Shown one piece after another: positions 1 to 7,862 of a DNA stretch of 64,000 nt (the first letter of the stretch is position 1; each line of letters opens with the position of its first letter). The notes under the pieces are model-generated. The model was not told where the DNA came from and ran no database searches. It saw only the letters and a list, made by a program, of their open reading frames with translations. The DNA is from Planctomycetota bacterium (GTDB taxonomy: Bacteria > Planctomycetota > Planctomycetia > Planctomycetales > Planctomycetaceae). Made by a program: the position numbers and the translations under genes. The stretch is taken from assembly GCA_014584345.1 (NCBI GenBank), contig JACTNB010000036.1:1-64000 (forward strand), written 5' to 3'.

Positions 1-2
1 CC

Positions 3-533
3 CCCGGCACCCGCATGACCTCCGCGGGAACCCTCTGGCTGGAACAACCGCATGCGGGAGGGCCCGCGCCCAAACTCGACCTGACCATCACGCCGGAACG
101 TCCCACGACCTATTACCATCATTCCGTATGGGTCACGGGCGGCACCGGCTGGCCCTGGGTTTCCGCTTCCGGTATTTCGGGAGTGCAGTCCGTAACACTG
201 CGGGGCATCCAGCCGGGCAGCTACACCGTCCGATTGCACTTCGCGGAACCCGAGAAAACCCCTGTCGGCGCTCGCCTCTTCGATGTCTCGCTGAATGGCG
301 TCCGGGTGCTGGAACGTCTGGATCTGGCCGAGGCGACTCCGGCGGCTCTGGCCCCCCTTGTGCGCGAGTTCCCGCGGATTTCACTCGATGGAGAACTGCG
401 GGTGGAATTCACGGCGATCCGGGGGGAACCCGTCATCGGCGGCATCGAACTGGTCCCCGGCGACCAGACCCTCGACGACCTCCCCACGCTCAAGCCCGCC
501 CTGGCTGGACCTCAGTTGATCACGGGCCCCTGA
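3..533 (+). CDS. C-terminal fragment of a malectin-like domain protein (5' end outside window)
   Basis: The frame is open to the left edge, so this is only the C-terminal part of a larger secreted protein; the internal ATG at 15 is probably not the start. The visible 176 residues form a beta-rich malectin-type module: YTVRLHFAEPE, then LFDVSLNGVRVLERLDL, then a strand ending in PVIGGIELVPG. Such carbohydrate-binding-like modules close many planctomycete extracellular proteins, often after PQQ/WD40-like or cytochrome domains (family knowledge). The preceding GTLWLEQP and HHSVWV segments resemble the linker seen in PQQ-type proteins, but the N-terminal domain cannot be known from this window. 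Confidence 0.75.
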   Translation, partial: PGTRMTSAGTLWLEQPHAGGPAPKLDLTITPERPTTYYHHSVWVTGGTGWPWVSASGISGVQSVTLRGIQPGSYTVRLHFAEPEKTPVGARLFDVSLNGVRVLERLDLAEATPAALAPLVREFPRISLDGELRVEFTAIRGEPVIGGIELVPGDQTLDDLPTLKPALAGPQLITGP

Positions 534-585
534 ATCGCTACCCGTGAAACCACGGGACGTGAATTAACGTAGTACCTGTAGGTCA

Positions 586-636
586 GTGCCTGACGCGAGG
601 TTATTGTAGAGCTATTCTGCATTCGTCAGGCACGGC
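586..636. repeat. Left copy of a 51-bp direct repeat with inverted ends
   Basis: This copy matches the one at 1199-1249 at 50 of 51 positions; the difference is T/A near the centre. Each copy starts with GTGCCTGACG and carries the inverted counterpart CGTCAGGCAC near its right end, so each could fold into a hairpin. The two copies enclose the gene at 795-1235. Confidence 0.85.
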
Positions 637-684
637 CCAGGGCAATCGCATGAAACCAGGCCTGATTTCATGCGATTGCCCTGG
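637..684. repeat. Perfect 19-bp inverted repeat (hairpin)
   Basis: The arms at 637-655 and 666-684 are exact reverse complements (CCAGGGCAATCGC... / ...GCGATTGCCCTGG) around a 10-nt loop. It directly abuts the left 51-bp repeat. No T-tract follows, so it does not look like a standard rho-independent terminator; a REP-like or mobile hairpin is more likely. Confidence 0.8.
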
Positions 685-794
685 ATCGGCAGGTGTCAGC
701 GGTAACCGGGCCGCCGCCAAAAGACTATGATTTGAAAACCCGCGTCATCGGCGGCTTCGGTTCACCGCTTGGTTATCCTGCGTAATGGGTTGTT

Positions 795-1235
795 TCAATC
801 AGTTTCGTGGTCGGCGTCTACGCCAGTGCGTTCCGTCCACGTTCCCCATTGATTTATTTTTGCAGTCTGCTGTTGTTTTTCCCAATTTGGTGAAACCAAC
901 GAGCGTTGCCATACTTTATCAAATTCGTCCGCTTGGATAACACGGCATCCACGCGCAGCCTTTTGTTTGAGGCTGAACTTTCCGATGAACATCATTCCGT
1001 ATTCATCGCACCAATGGTTTCGAGTGTATCGCAAGATTTCGCCATTCTCAAAAACGTTGACTTGGCGGGTCACATGTTGATCGTTGATTTCGATGTAGTA
1101 GTCGAAGCAGCCCCATTCGTCCGACAATTGCGGCGTGCCGTAGGATTGTCGTTTTCCATGAAGGTATCGAATCAAGGGCAGTTCCTGTAAGCCAGACTGT
1201 GCCTGACGCGAGGTTATTGTAGAGCAATTCTGCAT
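795..1235 (-). CDS. Small DUF6881-like hypothetical protein between direct repeats
   Basis: This encodes 146 aa with no signal peptide. The middle, from about residue 38 (SDEWGCFDYYIEINDQHVTR, then VNVFENGEILRY), resembles the small cytosolic DUF6881 family, which has a Y-x-E-I/L..R-x-V-x-x-F-x-x-G pattern. The C-terminal IQADEFDKVWQ also fits. This assignment is from memory of the pattern. The first ATG lies inside the 51-bp repeat at 1199-1249, so the first dozen or so residues are repeat-encoded; the native start may have been displaced by the repeat. Base composition is more AT-rich than the neighbours. Function is unknown; related proteins often sit in immunity or polymorphic-toxin contexts, but none is visible here. 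Confidence 0.6.
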   Translation of the reverse strand: MQNCSTITSRQAQSGLQELPLIRYLHGKRQSYGTPQLSDEWGCFDYYIEINDQHVTRQVNVFENGEILRYTRNHWCDEYGMMFIGKFSLKQKAARGCRVIQADEFDKVWQRSLVSPNWEKQQQTAKINQWGTWTERTGVDADHETD

Positions 1236-1249
1236 TCGTCAGGCACGGC
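1199..1249. repeat. Right copy of the 51-bp direct repeat
   Basis: Same orientation as 586-636, with one mismatch. It contains the first ATG of the minus-strand gene 795-1235. The sequence after it (CTGATTTGCC) resembles what follows the hairpin at the left copy (CCTGATTTCA), suggesting the hairpin DNA was inserted into or expanded from an originally longer shared repeat. Confidence 0.85.
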
Positions 1250-1520
1250 CTGATTTGCCTTAACTGTGTATTGACAGTTGACATTCCGTACACCGCGATG
1301 GATCATCGTATGCCAATGGATTGGGGGTGTCAATTTAGGGAGGGAGTGTTTCGGTCATCGCGCGCCGGGTGTTGGGTGGCACAGTCGGCGGAGGTAACGT
1401 GCCATCATGCATCGTGGTTTGGTTGCCGCGTGGATACCACATGAATCGTACGCGGAGCGTACCCTACGATCCCGGCAGCCTGCGAGAGAGAGGGAGCAGG
1501 TGAAGAGCTGAGGGCCGGTT

Positions 1521-2678
1521 TTACTCCGGATGCGATCGAGTCAGCAGATTCGCCAGGCGGCGTCCGGTGGTGGAGAAGGCGTGATCGGGGAAGTCAGCCG
1601 GGCTTGTCCACTTCTGTTGACTAACGCCCTGTTTCAGCGATCGGGCGGAAGTCGTGGCTTCGAAACAGATGAGCGTGATGGCAAAGCGGGTGACGGCATG
1701 CCGGAAGGTAACGAGGTGCCGTTGCAGCGTGATGCGGGCCTGAAAACGCCTCGAGAAATCGTCCTCGATAGCGGACAACCAGGGGGCGTGCAAGGCAGCA
1801 TCGGGCAGGAGTATCGGGCGGTTTTTCTTGCGGGTGGGGAAGAGGTCGCAGGGGATGTCGTTGTTTTCCCAGCGGGGGAAGTCCCACAGGCCTGCCCAGC
1901 GTTCACCCGGTTGATACCGATGGAGCAGGAAGCGAGAACCGCTGCGCAGGGCGATGCACAAATGCGTGACCGGCGTCGGGGGGACGCGTTGCCGGGCCAG
2001 GGGGAGTCGGTGCTGGCATCCCTGCAGATAGGCGCGGCAGTGGACTTGCACGGGGCATGCTTCGCAGCGCGGCGCGGCGGGAGTGCAGACCTGGCTGCCG
2101 AGGTCCATCAGGGCCTGGTTGCAGGCACCCGGCCGAGTCGGGGAGACCAGCCGCGCGGCCAAGTTCCAGAGTATTTTCTGGCTGACGGCGGTTGTCAGGG
2201 GCTGGTCCCAGGCCAGCAGCCTGGCATACAGCCGCTGCGTATTGGCTTCGACGATGGGGGCCGGTTGCTGGAAGGCAAAGGACGCGATGGCCCCCGCGGT
2301 GTAACGCCCGATGCCGGGCAGCTTGACCAGTTCCGCGGGATCGCTGGGGAACTTTCCACCCTGCCTCACGAGCAGCTGCGCGGTGCGGTGAATGTTGCGA
2401 GCGCGGGAATAATAACCGAGCCCTTCCCACAATTGGAGCACGTCGGCTTCGTCTGCCCGGGCCAGGATTTGCAGGTTGGGAAAGCGTGCGAGAAAGCGTT
2501 CGAAATAGGGGATGACGGCCGCGACGGTGGTTTGTTGCAGCATGATCTCGCTGAGCCAGATACGATAGGGATCCCGCGATTCGCGCCAGGGGAGTTGGCG
2601 TTGATGCCGGTCATACCAGGCCAGTAGTTTTCGGCGGAGCGTGTCGAGTTCCCGATCGCTGAAAGTATCCGATATCAT
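1521..2678 (-). CDS. mutY: Adenine DNA glycosylase MutY
   Basis: This encodes 385 aa, the usual MutY length. It should remove adenine mispaired with 8-oxoguanine in base excision repair. In order are the helix-hairpin-helix glycosylase domain with LSEIMLQQTTVAAVIPYF (catalytic Glu44, equivalent to E. coli Glu37), the HhH motif LPGIGRYTAGAIASFA (about 120-135), and an iron-sulfur loop of Cys198, Cys205, Cys208 and Cys214 with the expected C-X6-C-X2-C-X5-C spacing. A C-terminal Nudix-like 8-oxoG recognition domain follows. The residue matching E. coli catalytic Asp138 (ILDGNV) is Glu144 here (IVEANT). The gene is monocistronic, and its start faces away from the YqgE gene. Confidence 0.93.
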   Translation of the reverse strand: MISDTFSDRELDTLRRKLLAWYDRHQRQLPWRESRDPYRIWLSEIMLQQTTVAAVIPYFERFLARFPNLQILARADEADVLQLWEGLGYYSRARNIHRTAQLLVRQGGKFPSDPAELVKLPGIGRYTAGAIASFAFQQPAPIVEANTQRLYARLLAWDQPLTTAVSQKILWNLAARLVSPTRPGACNQALMDLGSQVCTPAAPRCEACPVQVHCRAYLQGCQHRLPLARQRVPPTPVTHLCIALRSGSRFLLHRYQPGERWAGLWDFPRWENNDIPCDLFPTRKKNRPILLPDAALHAPWLSAIEDDFSRRFQARITLQRHLVTFRHAVTRFAITLICFEATTSARSLKQGVSQQKWTSPADFPDHAFSTTGRRLANLLTRSHPE

Positions 2679-2895
2679 GGGGGGGAGTTTAGCCGGGGGG
2701 GGAACCGCTCGTCCAGCCAGCCAGCGGAACTGGGAAACATGGAAAAACCGCGGGGGAGGAAAAAAACTACCCTACACGCTGGGGACCTGGTGTCGTAGAA
2801 TAGGGCTTCGGAATGTCTCCGCGTTCGAGCATTCCTGGTGGGCAGGTTTTCGTTTTTATCAAGTTTCCTGGGATTCAGGCATAAGGAAACGGTGG

Positions 2896-3462
2896 ATGCA
2901 CGATTCCTTACGTGGTCGTTATTTGCTGGCATCGCGGCAGTTGCGCGATGGGAATTTTTTTCGTTCGGCGGTACTGCTGCTGGAGCACAATTCCGAAGGG
3001 GCGATGGGGTTGATCGTCAATCGTCCCTCGTCGGTCAATGTGGCGCATGCGCTGGCGGGGCATTTTAATGTCCCCACGTCCGAGAACGTGATTTACGTGG
3101 GAGGGCCAGTCGAGCCATCGGCCTTAAGTATGTTGCACAATAATCCCGCCTGGGGGGATCGCGAGCTTTCGATATTGCCGGGTGTGTATATCGGGAACAG
3201 CGCCGAAGCGTTCGAAGCGGTGGTGATGGGGGACGAGGAACCTTCCACATCGTCAACCTATCGCATCTATTCAGGATATTCCGGCTGGGGTGAAGGGCAG
3301 TTGGAAGCGGAGCTTTCGCGAGGTGACTGGTTTACGCTGGAGGCTTCTGCGGAGTTCGTTTTCGACGTGCAGCCCTACGAAGTGTGGGATCGCTTGTTGA
3401 GCGAATTTCACAAGCAGCATCGCATACTGCCGATTCCGGGAGACCGAGCGGAGTGGAATTAG
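2896..3462 (+). CDS. YqgE/AlgH family protein
   Basis: This encodes 188 aa. The hallmarks of the family are all visible: LRGRYLLASRQLRDGNFFRSAVLLLEHNSEGAMGLIVNRPS at the N-terminus, VYVGGPVEPSALSMLH-type segment in the middle, and YSGYSGWGEGQLEAELSRGDWF near the C-terminus. The biochemical role is not established. The frame is open upstream to 2641, but ATG 2896 matches the family N-terminus and has an AAGGAAA ribosome-binding sequence just before it, so I chose it. It converges on the DUF1080 gene at 3620 with a shared hairpin between them. Confidence 0.88.
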   Translation: MHDSLRGRYLLASRQLRDGNFFRSAVLLLEHNSEGAMGLIVNRPSSVNVAHALAGHFNVPTSENVIYVGGPVEPSALSMLHNNPAWGDRELSILPGVYIGNSAEAFEAVVMGDEEPSTSSTYRIYSGYSGWGEGQLEAELSRGDWFTLEASAEFVFDVQPYEVWDRLLSEFHKQHRILPIPGDRAEWN

Positions 3463-3558
3463 TTCGGATTTGCCGGTTCAATCCCTGAAACAGGCCTGTC
3501 GAATTCGCCCCTTCGCAGCCGCGAGGGAGCAGGGGTAGCGGGTAGATAACACAAACAG

Positions 3559-3593
3559 AGCGGGGCGTCGGAGTGATTCTCCGAGGCCCCGCT
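3559..3593. terminator. Probable bidirectional terminator hairpin
   Basis: AGCGGGGC pairs with GCCCCGCT and TCGGA pairs with TCCGA around a short loop, in the gap between two convergent genes. There is no long T-tract on either side, so the call rests on the stem and on position. Confidence 0.55.
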
Positions 3594-3619
3594 GTTGCTG
3601 TCAGGGTTTGGGGTGCAGG

Positions 3620-4249
3620 TTAGGGGAGTCGCTTTGCCTGGATGTTCCGAAAGTAGACCTTGCTGATGGGGTCGTGGGCCTGCAGGGCGAAGGTTCCCTG
3701 GTCAAGGACACGAGTAAAATCTCCCCCGGGCTGGCGATCGTCGGCTTCCGTGAAATCGACGCAGGTTTTGCCGTTGACGATGATGAGGATCCGTTTGCCT
3801 TCCACCTTGATATAATAGTCGAACCATTCGTTGTCCTTGGCGGGCGCTTCGAGGACATCGTCGACGGCGTACAGGGAACCGGTTTTGCGAGGGTCGGCGT
3901 GGGTGTTGTTCACCTGGGCCTCGTAGCCGTATTTGGGCCAGCCTTCTTCCTGGTAGCGGGAGTGGAAGTAAATCCCGGCGTTGCTATTGGGGAGAGTTTT
4001 CACCTGGCACTTGAATTCGAAGTTTTTGAAGGGTTTCCCATCGCCGACATAGAACAGATGGCTGCGGGGGCCATGACAGACAAAGGCACCGTCTTCGATG
4101 GCCCAACTGTCCTTGTTTTCACTGGCGCGCCAGCCATCAAAGGTTTTGCCGTCCATGAGCGAAACCCAGCCTTTGTCTTCGGCTCGTGCGAAACTTGAAA
4201 TTGCCAGAACGAGTCCGACGCTCCACAGCAGCCGTGGAATTTGACGCAT
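3620..4249 (-). CDS. Secreted DUF1080 (3-keto-disaccharide hydrolase-like) protein
   Basis: This encodes 209 aa with a clear signal peptide (MRQIPRLLWSVGLVLAISSFARA, cleaved before EDKGW). One DUF1080 jelly-roll domain follows: WVSLMDGKTFDGW at the start, SNAGIYFHSRY in the middle, EWFDYYIKVEGKRILIIVNG and a final IYFRNIQ-type strand (KVYFRNIQAKRL). Characterised members hydrolyse 3-keto-glycosides or bind glycans outside the cell. The start has AAGGAGAA a few bases upstream. It appears monocistronic and is divergent from the sulfotransferase gene. A larger DUF1080 paralogue lies at 24624-25844. Confidence 0.88.
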   Translation of the reverse strand: MRQIPRLLWSVGLVLAISSFARAEDKGWVSLMDGKTFDGWRASENKDSWAIEDGAFVCHGPRSHLFYVGDGKPFKNFEFKCQVKTLPNSNAGIYFHSRYQEEGWPKYGYEAQVNNTHADPRKTGSLYAVDDVLEAPAKDNEWFDYYIKVEGKRILIIVNGKTCVDFTEADDRQPGGDFTRVLDQGTFALQAHDPISKVYFRNIQAKRLP

Positions 4250-4482
4250 GAGGATTCTCCTTGGTGGGAAATTGCAGGGGTTTATTGTACCTTAGCCCGT
4301 TGGAACCAGAATAGTTCCGGCATCAACAGGAACTCAGGTATCGAGCATATCGGAAAATGAGCGCATCCGCCACGTCGCGGGTGCGATTGAGCGTCGCACG
4401 CGATCCGCTGGAATCGGGTTGCCGATCTGGTGATTTTCAAGAGCAGGCAATACACAAGCAGGATACAGGTAACGAACAAGCA

Positions 4483-5622
4483 ATGCAGACAACAGCGATT
4501 CAACCCGTAGCAAGTTCCCGACCCGTGCGCCATTCGCAGCGTGGTCTGGTGATTTGGCATGGCATGCGGATACGGGATTTTCGCAAGCTGGTGAAGGTGG
4601 GGGCAGAGTTGCACTGGACGCAGCTACACCGCATTCTGCCGACGCTGGCGATGCTGCCCTACAACAGCCTGATGGAAAAAATCGAGAACTGGCGATACGG
4701 CAAACAACTGGCCGCCACCGAGATCAAGCCTCCCATTTTTGTGCTTGGTCACTGGCGGAGCGGCACGACGCTGCTGCACAACCTGATGACATTGGACGAT
4801 CGCTTTACCTACCCGAATTTGTATCAGTGCATTTTTGCGCATCATTTCCTGACAACGGAAAAGGTGATGTCGGGATTGACGAGTTGGCTGGTCCCCAAGA
4901 CGCGCCCGATGGACAACATGGCAACCGGGTGGAAACTGCCCCAGGAAGATGAAATTGCCCTGCTGTTGACGACCACCTATTCGCCCTACCGGAATCTGGC
5001 GTTTCAGGGGCATCGGGAACGGTACGCTGATTATTTCGATTTTCGCGGCGCCAGTCCCGCCGAGCGGGAGGAATGGAAACAGGCAATCACGAAGTTCATG
5101 AAGAAAATCACGTTGCGTCACAACAAGCCGATCGTGACGAAATCTCCGGGCCACACGTATCGCATCGAAATCTTGCGGGAGTTGTTCCCGGAGGCAAAGT
5201 TTGTCTACATCCACCGGCATCCCTACGAGGTGATCCGATCGACCGTGCATCTGCGGGAAGTGATGTTTCAAACGAATGCCCTGGGGCGAATCAATCTGGA
5301 AAATCACGACGAACTGGTATATCAGGCCTACGAACAGTGCATTCAAACCTACGAGGCGGACAAGGTACACATCCCGCCCGGGCATCTGCACGAAATTCGC
5401 TTCGACGTGTTCGAGCAGGATCTGGTCAACCAGATGCGAGACGTGTATGCCGCCCTGAACCTGCCCGATTTTGCCCATGTGCAACCGAAAATCGAGCAAT
5501 ACGTGGCCGGTCAAAAGGAGTACAAGAAGAACCAGTTCCCCACCGATCCGGTTCTCGCCGACGTCGTGAATACCCGGATGAAGTTCGCACTCGATTTATA
5601 CGGGTACGATCCGGTGACGTGA
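4483..5622 (+). CDS. Sulfotransferase family protein
   Basis: The chosen product has 379 aa and should transfer sulfate from PAPS to an unknown acceptor. The 5'-phosphosulfate loop is IFVLGHWRSGTTLLHNL (about residues 84-100). The 3'-phosphate segment is IVTKSPGH followed by KFVYIHRHPYEVIRS (about 213-255). The Trp-Arg-Ser-Gly-Thr-Thr form fits the bacterial Sulfotransfer_3 type. There is no signal peptide. The frame is open upstream to ATG 4357, but those 42 residues are low in conserved character, so I prefer ATG 4483; neither start has a strong ribosome-binding site. It is divergent from the DUF1080 gene and precedes a secreted beta-helix protein, a pairing that suggests polysaccharide metabolism (inference). 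Confidence 0.85.
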   Translation: MQTTAIQPVASSRPVRHSQRGLVIWHGMRIRDFRKLVKVGAELHWTQLHRILPTLAMLPYNSLMEKIENWRYGKQLAATEIKPPIFVLGHWRSGTTLLHNLMTLDDRFTYPNLYQCIFAHHFLTTEKVMSGLTSWLVPKTRPMDNMATGWKLPQEDEIALLLTTTYSPYRNLAFQGHRERYADYFDFRGASPAEREEWKQAITKFMKKITLRHNKPIVTKSPGHTYRIEILRELFPEAKFVYIHRHPYEVIRSTVHLREVMFQTNALGRINLENHDELVYQAYEQCIQTYEADKVHIPPGHLHEIRFDVFEQDLVNQMRDVYAALNLPDFAHVQPKIEQYVAGQKEYKKNQFPTDPVLADVVNTRMKFALDLYGYDPVT

Positions 5623-5693
5623 GCCTCCGGAGGTTCCAGCCCCAGGGTCGGTGAGTGGCCGTTTCCGCAAATGCCTGACGAGGAGATCGCGCG

Positions 5694-7796
5694 ATGCCGC
5701 GACCGATGTTGTTCGTGCTGCCTCGGGGACGAAGTTCGCGTCCCTGGCCGTGGTTCTGTTTCCTGTTGTTCGGCGTCCTAATGCACGGGACGCTGGCGCG
5801 CGGGGGAGATATCTACGTATCGCCTCGAGGGAACGATGCCTGGTCGGGGAAACTTGCAGAGGTCAATCCGTCCGGAACCGATGGTCCGGTTGCAAGTCTG
5901 GAGAGGGCGCGGGAGTTGATACGCGCGGAAGTCCGGCAAGCGGAAACGGCTGGTCCGTTGCATGTTTACCTGCGGGGTGGGTTGTACGAATTGAGCAAGC
6001 CACTGGCATTGACCAGGGAGGATTCTGGCAGCGAGCGGAATCCGGTGATGTGGTCATCCTATCCCCGGGAAATCGCGAGGCTTTCCGGAGGGAAGAAGAT
6101 CGGGCCATTTCTAGCCGTGACGGACGCCAGCGTGTTAACGCGACTTCCCCCCGAAGCGCGGACCCAGGTGTTGGTTGCGGACCTCAAGCAGTCCGGCATC
6201 AGCGATTTCGGCGAAGTAGCGGCCGATCGCCGGCGGAGCGAGCTGTTTTATCGGCAGGAACCGATGACCCTGGCGCGTTGGCCAAACGAGGGGTTCGTCA
6301 AAATCCAGGCGATATTGAACCTGGAGCCGTTCACCACACACGGGATCAAGGGGGACCGGCAGGGAAAGTTCGTGTACGACCAGGACCGTCCGCAGCGTTG
6401 GCAGTCGGAGCCCGATGGCTGGTTGTCGGGGTACTGGTTCTGGGACTGGTCGGACGGCCGGCAACGCATCGCCAGCATCGACCCCCTCAAGAAAACTCTG
6501 GAACTGCAGCCGCCTCATCACAATTACGGGTATCGCCAGGGGCAGCGATATTTCGCGTTCAACCTGCTGGCGGAACTGGATCGTCCGGGGGAATGGTATC
6601 TGGATCGCGAACGGGGGCAGTTGTATTTCTGGCCGCCCGGCCCCCTCCAAGACGATGTCGAATTTTCCATCCTGCCCACTCTGATCACGCTGCAAGAGGC
6701 CCAGCAGGTGACACTCCGCGGCTTGTTGCTCGAGAACACGCGGGGCACGGCGGTGACGATCTCGGGCGGCGGACACGTCCTGGTCGAGGGGTGCAGGATC
6801 CGTAATACCGGGGGCTGGGGCGTATCGATTACGGGCGGATTTCGCAATGGGGTGAGCGGGTGCGATATCCATCACACGGGCGAGGGGGGGATTTCCCTGA
6901 GCGGCGGCGACCGAAAATCGCTGACCGCGGCGGAATTATTCGCCGAGAACAATCACATTCACCACTATGCCCGACTGGTCCGTACGTATCGCCCAGCCGT
7001 GGGGATTAATGGAGTGGGGAATCGCGTCGCTCACAATCACATTCACGACGCACCGCATAATGCCATCCAGTTGAGTGGAAACGAACACCGGATCGAATTC
7101 AACGACATACACCATGTCTGCGAGGAAACAGGCGACGTGGGAGCCTTTTACATGGGGCGCGACTGGACGATGCGAGGCAACAGCATTCGTCACAATTTCT
7201 TCCACGAGATCAGCGGCCCTGGACTGCATGGCGCGATGGCGGTCTACCTGGATGACGCCGCCAGCGGCACCACGATCTTCGGGAACATTTTTTATCGCGC
7301 ATCCCGCGCGGCATTCATCGGCGGGGGACGCGACAACCTGGTGGAAAACAACATCTTTGTGGAGAACCAGCCGTCGGTCCATCTGGATGCCCGAGGCCTG
7401 GGCTGGATGCATGCCCACGTGGATCCGGGAGGGGTAATGCCCCAACGCCTGCAGGCCATGCCCTATAAAACACCTCCCTGGAGCGAACGCTATCCGGAAC
7501 TCGTCACACTGCTCGAAGAGACGCCCGCCGCGCCGAGTGGCAACAAGGTGCTACGCAACATCAGCGTCGGCGGGACCTGGAAACATGTCGAGGCGAAGGC
7601 CGAACAGGGAATCGAATTTCGGGATAATCTGGTCGATGTCGACCCCCGGTTCGTCAACGCAGCCGAGCGGAATTTCGCCCTGCAAGACGATTCCCCGGCT
7701 TACGCACTGGGCTTCCAGAAAATCCCCATCGAACACATCGGGCTGCTCGACGATGAGTCGCGGCAGTGGATTCCGGCGGGCAATCCGTCGCGTTGA
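5694..7796 (+). CDS. Secreted right-handed parallel beta-helix protein
   Basis: This encodes 700 aa. An Arg-rich N-terminus and a hydrophobic stretch (WFCFLLFGVLMHGTLARG) form the signal peptide. GDIYVSPRGNDAWSGK and then LERARELIR are the usual entry into a pectate-lyase-like beta-helix. Coils with NN-x-I-H, GNRVAHNHIHDAPHNAIQLSGN and ENNIFVENQ turns run from about residue 340 to 650. Such proteins are typically extracellular polysaccharide lyases, hydrolases or epimerases; catalytic residues cannot be assigned. AGGAG lies about 10 bases before the ATG. It is 71 bp after the sulfotransferase gene in the same direction and could be co-transcribed with it. Confidence 0.85.
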   Translation: MPRPMLFVLPRGRSSRPWPWFCFLLFGVLMHGTLARGGDIYVSPRGNDAWSGKLAEVNPSGTDGPVASLERARELIRAEVRQAETAGPLHVYLRGGLYELSKPLALTREDSGSERNPVMWSSYPREIARLSGGKKIGPFLAVTDASVLTRLPPEARTQVLVADLKQSGISDFGEVAADRRRSELFYRQEPMTLARWPNEGFVKIQAILNLEPFTTHGIKGDRQGKFVYDQDRPQRWQSEPDGWLSGYWFWDWSDGRQRIASIDPLKKTLELQPPHHNYGYRQGQRYFAFNLLAELDRPGEWYLDRERGQLYFWPPGPLQDDVEFSILPTLITLQEAQQVTLRGLLLENTRGTAVTISGGGHVLVEGCRIRNTGGWGVSITGGFRNGVSGCDIHHTGEGGISLSGGDRKSLTAAELFAENNHIHHYARLVRTYRPAVGINGVGNRVAHNHIHDAPHNAIQLSGNEHRIEFNDIHHVCEETGDVGAFYMGRDWTMRGNSIRHNFFHEISGPGLHGAMAVYLDDAASGTTIFGNIFYRASRAAFIGGGRDNLVENNIFVENQPSVHLDARGLGWMHAHVDPGGVMPQRLQAMPYKTPPWSERYPELVTLLEETPAAPSGNKVLRNISVGGTWKHVEAKAEQGIEFRDNLVDVDPRFVNAAERNFALQDDSPAYALGFQKIPIEHIGLLDDESRQWIPAGNPSR

Positions 7797-7862
7797 GGCA
7801 AACGAGAGCCCGTGGATCGATGTGGCTCAGTCCCTTCCCTGGACCTCCGGCAGCTGGAAATC

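Noticed and set aside
1530..2627. Long plus-strand frame opposite mutY
   Set aside because: It is the antisense shadow of mutY; composition and lack of family motifs show the minus strand is coding.
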